Source: an uncultured Wenzhouxiangella sp.
Lineage (GTDB): Bacteria; Pseudomonadota; Gammaproteobacteria; Xanthomonadales; Wenzhouxiangellaceae
NCBI GenBank assembly: GCA_937876395.1
Contig: CALEIM010000011.1
Location: 1-10,368, forward strand
Length of the DNA: 10,368 nucleotides
Reading direction: 5' to 3'
Made by a program: the position numbers and the translations under genes. This document shows positions 7,315-10,368 of the stretch, piece after piece; within the stretch, counting starts at the first letter, position 1; every line of letters begins with the position of its first letter. The notes beneath the pieces were generated by a model. It searched no databases and was not told the origin of the DNA. It worked only from the letters and a program-made list of their open reading frames with translations.

Positions 7315-8001
7315 TCAGCGCCCGAGCACGCGCAGCCACCACCAGAAGTTGACCAGGCCCATCAGCGCCCCGGCCACGTAGGTGAAGGCCGCGGCGGTCA
7401 GGATGCGGCGCGCCGCGGCGCGGTCATCTTCCCTGATGTAGCCACCTTTCTTCAGGATCGGCAGGGCGCGGCGAAAGCTGGCGTCGAGTTCGGTTGGCAG
7501 GGTGAACAGATGTACGACCACCCCGGAGGCCAGCGCGGCAACGGCCATCATCAGCAAAATCAGCCCGGCACGCGGCAAACGCAGGGCGAGCATGGCCACC
7601 GGGGCGAGGGCCAGCAGCACCACGCCCAGGCGTTGGAAACGCTGCATTATGCCGACCAGGCGAGTGCGCCAGATCAGCGGCCGGTAGCCATCGGCATGCT
7701 GAATGGCGTGGCCTACTTCGTGGGCGGCCACCGTAACTGCGGTCAGTGAAGCGCCGCGGTAATGCTCCCCTTTTAAGCCGATCTGACGTTCGGTCGGATC
7801 ATAATGATCGGCGCCGGGCTCGCATTCGGCCACACCCACTGATTCCAGGCCGAGCCGGTCGAGCAGATGGCGGGCCAGCTCGGCACCGGTGCCCGGATAG
7901 CGGTCGTCCGGCTGCCGATGGCGGGCGAGAACTCGCTTCACCCACCACTGGGGCAGAAATACTACCGCGGCAATCATCAGCAGTAAAATCAGAATCGGCA
8001 T
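7315..8001 (-). CDS. YugP-type membrane zinc metallopeptidase
   Basis: This belongs to the neutral zinc metallopeptidase family typified by Bacillus YugP (Zn_peptidase_2); its substrate is unknown. The 228-residue protein begins with an N-terminal membrane helix (2-20). It has a soluble catalytic part with AAHEVGHAIQH (92-102, the HExxH zinc site at 94-98 and Glu95 as general base), two closely spaced hydrophobic segments (about 125-166), then LPTELDASFRRAL (168-180), whose Glu171 is the likely third zinc ligand. A final hydrophobic stretch lies at about 201-224. The gene sits between rsmI (divergent) and lpoA (same strand, 43 nt downstream), where E. coli has no gene. Co-transcription with lpoA hints at a cell-envelope role, but that is inference. 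The ATG at 8001 has no Shine-Dalgarno and is preceded by TATCAT at 6 nt. Confidence 0.9.
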   Translation of the reverse strand: MPILILLLMIAAVVFLPQWWVKRVLARHRQPDDRYPGTGAELARHLLDRLGLESVGVAECEPGADHYDPTERQIGLKGEHYRGASLTAVTVAAHEVGHAIQHADGYRPLIWRTRLVGIMQRFQRLGVVLLALAPVAMLALRLPRAGLILLMMAVAALASGVVVHLFTLPTELDASFRRALPILKKGGYIREDDRAAARRILTAAAFTYVAGALMGLVNFWWWLRVLGR

Positions 8002-8007
8002 ACGGGA

Positions 8008-8013
8008 ATGATA
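8008..8013 (-). promoter_or_regulatory. -10-like TATCAT directly before the zinc peptidase gene
   Basis: On the minus strand TATCAT (5 of 6 matches to TATAAT) ends 6 nt before the ATG at 8001. No -35 match is seen at 15-18 nt spacing, and no Shine-Dalgarno lies in the gap. The position fits a promoter for a leaderless transcript of the peptidase-lpoA-yraN block. Confidence 0.35.
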
Positions 8014-8014
8014 A

Positions 8015-8043
8015 TTCAGGTTCGCTCCCGGGCCGCGTAGAAT
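8015..8043 (+). promoter_or_regulatory. Possible rsmI promoter in the divergent gap
   Basis: TAGAAT (8038-8043) could be a -10 box, with TTCAGG (8015-8020, three matches to TTGACA) 17 nt upstream. Transcription would begin near 8050, about 20 nt before the preferred rsmI ATG at 8071 and its GGGA site (8061-8064). The 57-bp gap up to the peptidase gene must hold both divergent promoters, so they may interfere with each other. The -35 is weak. Confidence 0.3.
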
Positions 8044-8070
8044 TGATCAGAGCTTCCAATGGGAATTGAC

Positions 8071-8931
8071 ATGTCTGCGAACGGCGCTTTGCCCGGTATT
8101 CTGTGGGTTGTCGCCAGCCCGATTGGCAATCTGGATGATCTGTCGCCCCGGGCCCTGGAGGTGTTCGTTTCGGTGGATGTGATTGCCGCCGAGGATACGC
8201 GGGTTACGGCGCGGCTGCTGTCTGGACAGGCCGTGGCGGCTCGGCGTGTGAGCCTGCATGAGCACAACGAAGAGCGGGTGGTCGGCAGTCTGATCGAAGT
8301 TCTGCAGTCCGGGCGCAGCATTGCATTGGTCAGCGATGCGGGCACGCCACTGATTTCCGATCCCGGCTATCGTCTGGTTTCTGCTGCTCATGACGCGGCA
8401 ATTCCGGTGCGCACCGTGCCCGGCCCCTGCGCGGCCACGGCGGCGCTGTCGGTTGCCGGCCTGCCGACAGATCGTTTCCATTTCGAAGGCTTCCTTCCGG
8501 CCCGTTCAGCGGCACGAAAACGGCGCCTGGACCAGCTTGCCACGCATCGCGAAACGCTGGTGTTCTATGCCCCGGCCCGCGATTTGCCTGATTTGTTTGA
8601 CGCCATGGCTGAAAGCTTCGGTCCTGAGCGCCGGGCGACTTTGGCCCGCGAGCTCACCAAGCGCCACGAAACGGTGCGCCGGGCCGGTCTGGCCAGCCTG
8701 GCTCAATGGACGCGCGGTGATCCCGATCAGCAGCTTGGCGAAGCGGTGGTGGTGGTGGCAGGCAGCGCGGCCAGTGACCCGGGAATTGAAATCCGCGCCC
8801 TGATCACGGAGCTGGCCCGCGAGCTGCCGCCCTCGCGCGCGGCCGGTGTGCTGGCGCGCCTGACCGGTCTCAGCCGCCGGCAGGCCTGGGAGCAGATTGA
8901 ACAAAGCCGCAATCCAACGGCTTCGGACTGA
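8071..8931 (+). CDS. rsmI: 16S rRNA (cytidine1402-2'-O)-methyltransferase RsmI
   Basis: RsmI uses S-adenosylmethionine to methylate the ribose of C1402 in the decoding centre of 16S rRNA. It belongs to the tetrapyrrole methylase superfamily. I prefer the ATG at 8071 (286 residues, as in E. coli) because a GGGA lies 6 nt ahead; an in-frame ATG at 8059 would add four residues and has no such site. Motifs are ASPIGNLDDLSPRALE (15-30), AAEDTR (39-44), LHEHNE (62-67), ALVSDAGTPLISDPGY (85-100), VPGPCAA (116-122) and FHFEGFLPA (136-144). It is divergent from the peptidase-lpoA-yraN block, as rsmI is from lpoA in E. coli, except that the peptidase gene lies between. There is nothing odd in the protein. 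Confidence 0.95.
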   Translation: MSANGALPGILWVVASPIGNLDDLSPRALEVFVSVDVIAAEDTRVTARLLSGQAVAARRVSLHEHNEERVVGSLIEVLQSGRSIALVSDAGTPLISDPGYRLVSAAHDAAIPVRTVPGPCAATAALSVAGLPTDRFHFEGFLPARSAARKRRLDQLATHRETLVFYAPARDLPDLFDAMAESFGPERRATLARELTKRHETVRRAGLASLAQWTRGDPDQQLGEAVVVVAGSAASDPGIEIRALITELARELPPSRAAGVLARLTGLSRRQAWEQIEQSRNPTASD

Positions 8932-8942
8932 GTCTCATCAGT

Positions 8943-8971
8943 CGTCCGGACGGCCTTTGTCAGCCAAGGCC
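8943..8971 (+). other. Two small inverted repeats after rsmI
   Basis: The gap holds a 10-bp perfect palindrome, CGTCCGGACG (8943-8952), directly followed by a hairpin GGCCTT-8 nt-AAGGCC (8952-8957 with 8966-8971). There is no T-run behind it, so it is not a classical Rho-independent terminator. It could be a weak terminator for rsmI or an operator for the next gene, whose -10-like box starts 5 nt later. Confidence 0.3.
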
Positions 8972-8975
8972 CGGG

Positions 8976-8981
8976 TATAAT
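8976..8981 (+). promoter_or_regulatory. Consensus TATAAT before the SCO1 gene
   Basis: A perfect TATAAT lies 7 nt before the ATG at 8989, in an otherwise GC-rich gap. No convincing -35 is found at 16-18 nt spacing, the extended -10 TG is absent, and there is no Shine-Dalgarno. If used, the mRNA would begin at about the start codon (leaderless). Confidence 0.45.
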
Positions 8982-8988
8982 TCATGGC

Positions 8989-9630
8989 ATGAGTAAAATA
9001 CCCTCCATGCGCCACCAGCGCGGCCGCATTTTCCTCATGATCGTGATTGCCATCGGTGCTCTGGCCGTCGGCCTGATGGTCTCGTCGACGCTGATGGATC
9101 GTACCCAGGAGCTGCGTACGGCCCGGGCCTTTCCCGAAGCCCGACCGATGCCCCGGTTCGAACTGACGACGACTGAGGGCGAGGCTCTGACCCGCGACAG
9201 CTTTCTGGATCAGTGGTCGCTGCTCTTTTTCGGCTTCACCAACTGCCCGGATATCTGCCCGGACACGCTCGCCCTGCTGTCTGCGGTGATGGATGATCTT
9301 GACACCACCGGTGCCTCGGCCAAGCCCCAGGTCGTTTTTGTTTCGGTTGATCCGGAACGCGATGATCGCGCTGCCCTGGCCGATTACGTCGGCTGGTTCA
9401 ACGACGACTTTATTGGTGCCAGCGGCAGCGATGAAAGCCTGCAGGCGTTGACCCGTGATCTGGGGCTGATCTACTTTCTAGGCGAGCCCGACGAAGATTC
9501 CGGCTTTTACAGCGTCGACCACTCCGCTTCGGTATTGATCATCGATCCCGAAGCCCGCGTCTTCGGCCGCTTCGCGCCGCCGCTGGACCGCCAGGGAATT
9601 GTTGCCGATCTGTTTGCCCTGAGCCGATGA
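8989..9630 (+). CDS. SCO1/SenC family copper chaperone
   Basis: SCO proteins are membrane-anchored thioredoxin-fold proteins that deliver copper to the CuA site of cytochrome c oxidase or act as thiol reductants in the periplasm. The 213-residue protein has an N-terminal membrane anchor (about 14-34). The periplasmic domain follows, with FGFTNCPDICPDTL (81-94, copper ligands Cys86 and Cys90), VVFVSVDPERD (115-125) and the third ligand His178 in VDHSAS. All three copper ligands are present, so copper binding is likely. No cytochrome oxidase gene is in the window. Its stop overlaps the psd start (ATGA), which implies coupled translation although the two functions are not obviously linked. The start at 8989 is favoured by the TATAAT spacing; an in-frame ATG at 9007 is the alternative. 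Confidence 0.93.
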   Translation: MSKIPSMRHQRGRIFLMIVIAIGALAVGLMVSSTLMDRTQELRTARAFPEARPMPRFELTTTEGEALTRDSFLDQWSLLFFGFTNCPDICPDTLALLSAVMDDLDTTGASAKPQVVFVSVDPERDDRAALADYVGWFNDDFIGASGSDESLQALTRDLGLIYFLGEPDEDSGFYSVDHSASVLIIDPEARVFGRFAPPLDRQGIVADLFALSR

Positions 9631-9919
9631 GCGTAACGCCGGCGGCGCGCCTGAAGACCGCGGTTCAATACCTGCTGCCGCAAAAGTTTTTGACAGCGGT
9701 CGCCTGGCGACTGTCAAGCTGCCGGGCGCGCTGGTTCAGCCAGCCTTTTATCCGCGTTTTCGTGCGCCTGTTCAAGGTCAACCTGGCCGAAGCCGAACGG
9801 AGTGATCCGGCCGCATACCGCTGCTTCAACGACTTTTTCACCCGCACACTGGCCCCCGGCGCCCGGCCGTTGGCCGAGGAGCGCCATCTTTTGCTATCCC
9901 CGGCCGACGGCACCATCAG
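9627..9919 (+). CDS. psd: Phosphatidylserine decarboxylase, N-terminal fragment (3' truncated)
   Basis: Psd makes phosphatidylethanolamine from phosphatidylserine in the inner membrane and is activated by self-cleavage that creates a pyruvoyl group. The first 97 codons match the gammaproteobacterial enzyme well: LKTAVQYLLPQKFLTAVAWRLS near the start, then FVRLFKVNLAEAERSDPAAYRCFNDFFTR and LLSPADGTI. Asp94 in PADG corresponds to the first residue of the Asp-His-Ser autocleavage triad (Asp90 in E. coli). After Ile97 the match ends abruptly. The downstream codons do not encode the expected S-x-L-G-x-I segment, and the frame runs on antisense through gatA to a TAA at about 10086-10088. The His and Ser of the triad and the LGST cleavage site are absent. 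The true gene must continue in DNA that is not in this window. Confidence 0.88.
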
Positions 9920-9922
9920 GTA
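9917..9922. other. psd/gatA chimeric junction
   Basis: The plus strand reads psd up to ggcaccatcag, and from here on the minus strand reads an amidase-like frame. Both genes are internal fragments facing each other. No inverted repeat, target duplication or mobile-element end is visible at the join, which makes an assembly chimera or an illegitimate rearrangement more likely than an insertion. Confidence 0.65.
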
Positions 9923-10368
9923 CTCGACCGGCAGACCCGGACGGGAGAACGCTCCCGCGGTCGCGGAGCCACCGAAGGCCCCCACCAGGCCGGGTAACAG
10001 GGCCGCCGCAACGGCGGCCACCGTGCCGCCCGACGAGCCGCCCGGCGACCGCGTGACGTCCCAGGGATTACGCACCGGTCCGAAATAACTGGTCTCGCTC
10101 GACGAGCCCATCGCGAACTCGTCCATGTTGGTCTTGCCGAGCATCACCGCGCCGGCCGCTTTCAGCTTCGCGACGACCGTGGCGTCGTAAGGCGAGATGA
10201 AGTTCTCCAGCATCCGCGAGCCGCAGGTAGTGCGCACGCCTTCCGTGCAGAACAGGTCCTTGATCCCCAGCGGCGCGCCTTCCAGCGCCCCGCCCTCGCC
10301 TTTCGCCAGCCGCGCGTCGGCGGCGCGGGCCATCTCCAGCGCCTTGTCGGGCGTCTGCACGACATAGG
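9920..10368 (-). CDS. gatA: Glutamyl-tRNA(Gln)/Asp-tRNA(Asn) amidotransferase subunit A, internal fragment
   Basis: GatA is the amidase subunit of GatCAB, which converts misacylated Glu-tRNA(Gln) or Asp-tRNA(Asn) to the correct amide. The frame is open at the right edge, so the N-terminus lies outside. It reads DKALEMARAADARLAKGEGG, then GIKDLFCTEG (catalytic Lys at nt about 10259-10261), CGSRMLENFISPYDATVV, AVMLGKTNMDEFAMGSS, GPVRNPWD and SPGGSSGG (cis-Ser loop, nt about 10025-10045). Beyond about 10000 the match decays. Where GTDTGGSIRQPAAF and GLKPTYG are expected, the frame has GAFGGSATAGAF and PGLPVEY, roughly the right spacing but the wrong residues, and then psd antisense begins. GatA is not a usual neighbour of psd. 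The fragment is certain as an amidase and very likely gatA; its link to the rest of the window is doubtful. Confidence 0.85.

Noticed and set aside
8984..8992. Two-codon upstream frame (ATG GCA TGA) overlapping the SCO1 start
   Set aside because: Too short to judge; two close ATGs are expected by chance, and if the TATAAT is used this ATG may not even be in the mRNA.
9665..9919. C-terminal extension of the gatA frame
   Set aside because: It is the antisense of psd; the frame stays open only because of high GC content.
9627..10088. Novel 153-residue protein with a Pro/Ala/Arg-rich tail, read straight through the psd fragment
   Set aside because: The tail is the antisense of gatA (PGGSSGG and upstream) and is explained by the junction at about 9918.
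1..10368. Search for CRISPR arrays, tRNA or rRNA genes, insertion sequences, toxin-antitoxin or defence genes
   Set aside because: Nothing matching was seen on either strand; almost all DNA is occupied by recognised core genes.

Overview
The window carries housekeeping genes of a GC-rich gammaproteobacterium. The evidence for this placement is an lpoA-yraN pair divergent from rsmI, a riboflavin cluster running into nusB-thiL-pgpA, and a RibB fused to a degenerate RibA-like domain (the RibBX type). LpoA is essentially a gammaproteobacterial lipoprotein. I cannot name the genus. I see no tRNA, rRNA, CRISPR, phage or IS sequence.

Left end (1 to about 475): the end of an open frame encodes the middle of the GTPase HflX. 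It passes in frame, inside one codon run, into the C-terminal part of the RibD reductase. Neither gene is complete. The join looks like an assembly or recombination junction, not a working fusion.

Plus-strand operon (about 461-4995): ribD (3' part), ribE, ribBX, ribH, nusB, thiL, pgpA. Neighbours overlap by 4 or 8 nt or are separated by fewer than 10 nt, so they are probably co-transcribed and translationally coupled. Together they make riboflavin from the pyrimidine intermediate and from ribulose 5-phosphate, supply an antitermination factor, phosphorylate thiamine monophosphate and dephosphorylate phosphatidylglycerophosphate. No functional GTP cyclohydrolase II is encoded here, so a true ribA must lie elsewhere.

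Minus-strand block (5030-8001), read right to left: a YugP-type membrane zinc peptidase, lpoA (outer-membrane activator of penicillin-binding protein 1A) and yraN (nuclease-fold protein). It converges on pgpA with only 34 bp between the stop codons.

Right plus-strand block (8071 to about 9919): rsmI (16S rRNA 2'-O-methyltransferase, divergent from the peptidase gene), then an SCO1/SenC copper chaperone overlapping psd (phosphatidylserine decarboxylase). psd breaks off after about 97 codons, at its first catalytic Asp. The last roughly 450 bases are an internal piece of gatA on the opposite strand.

The main points for a second look are these: the chimeric sequences at both ends, each about 450 bp long; the RibBX fusion with its zinc-site cysteines lost; a ThiL with changed residues in normally invariant motifs; and three gene starts with a -10-like hexamer 6-7 nt before the ATG and no Shine-Dalgarno, which suggests leaderless mRNAs. 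I found no convincing new defence or mobile system. Apart from the two ends, the window is ordinary core genome.
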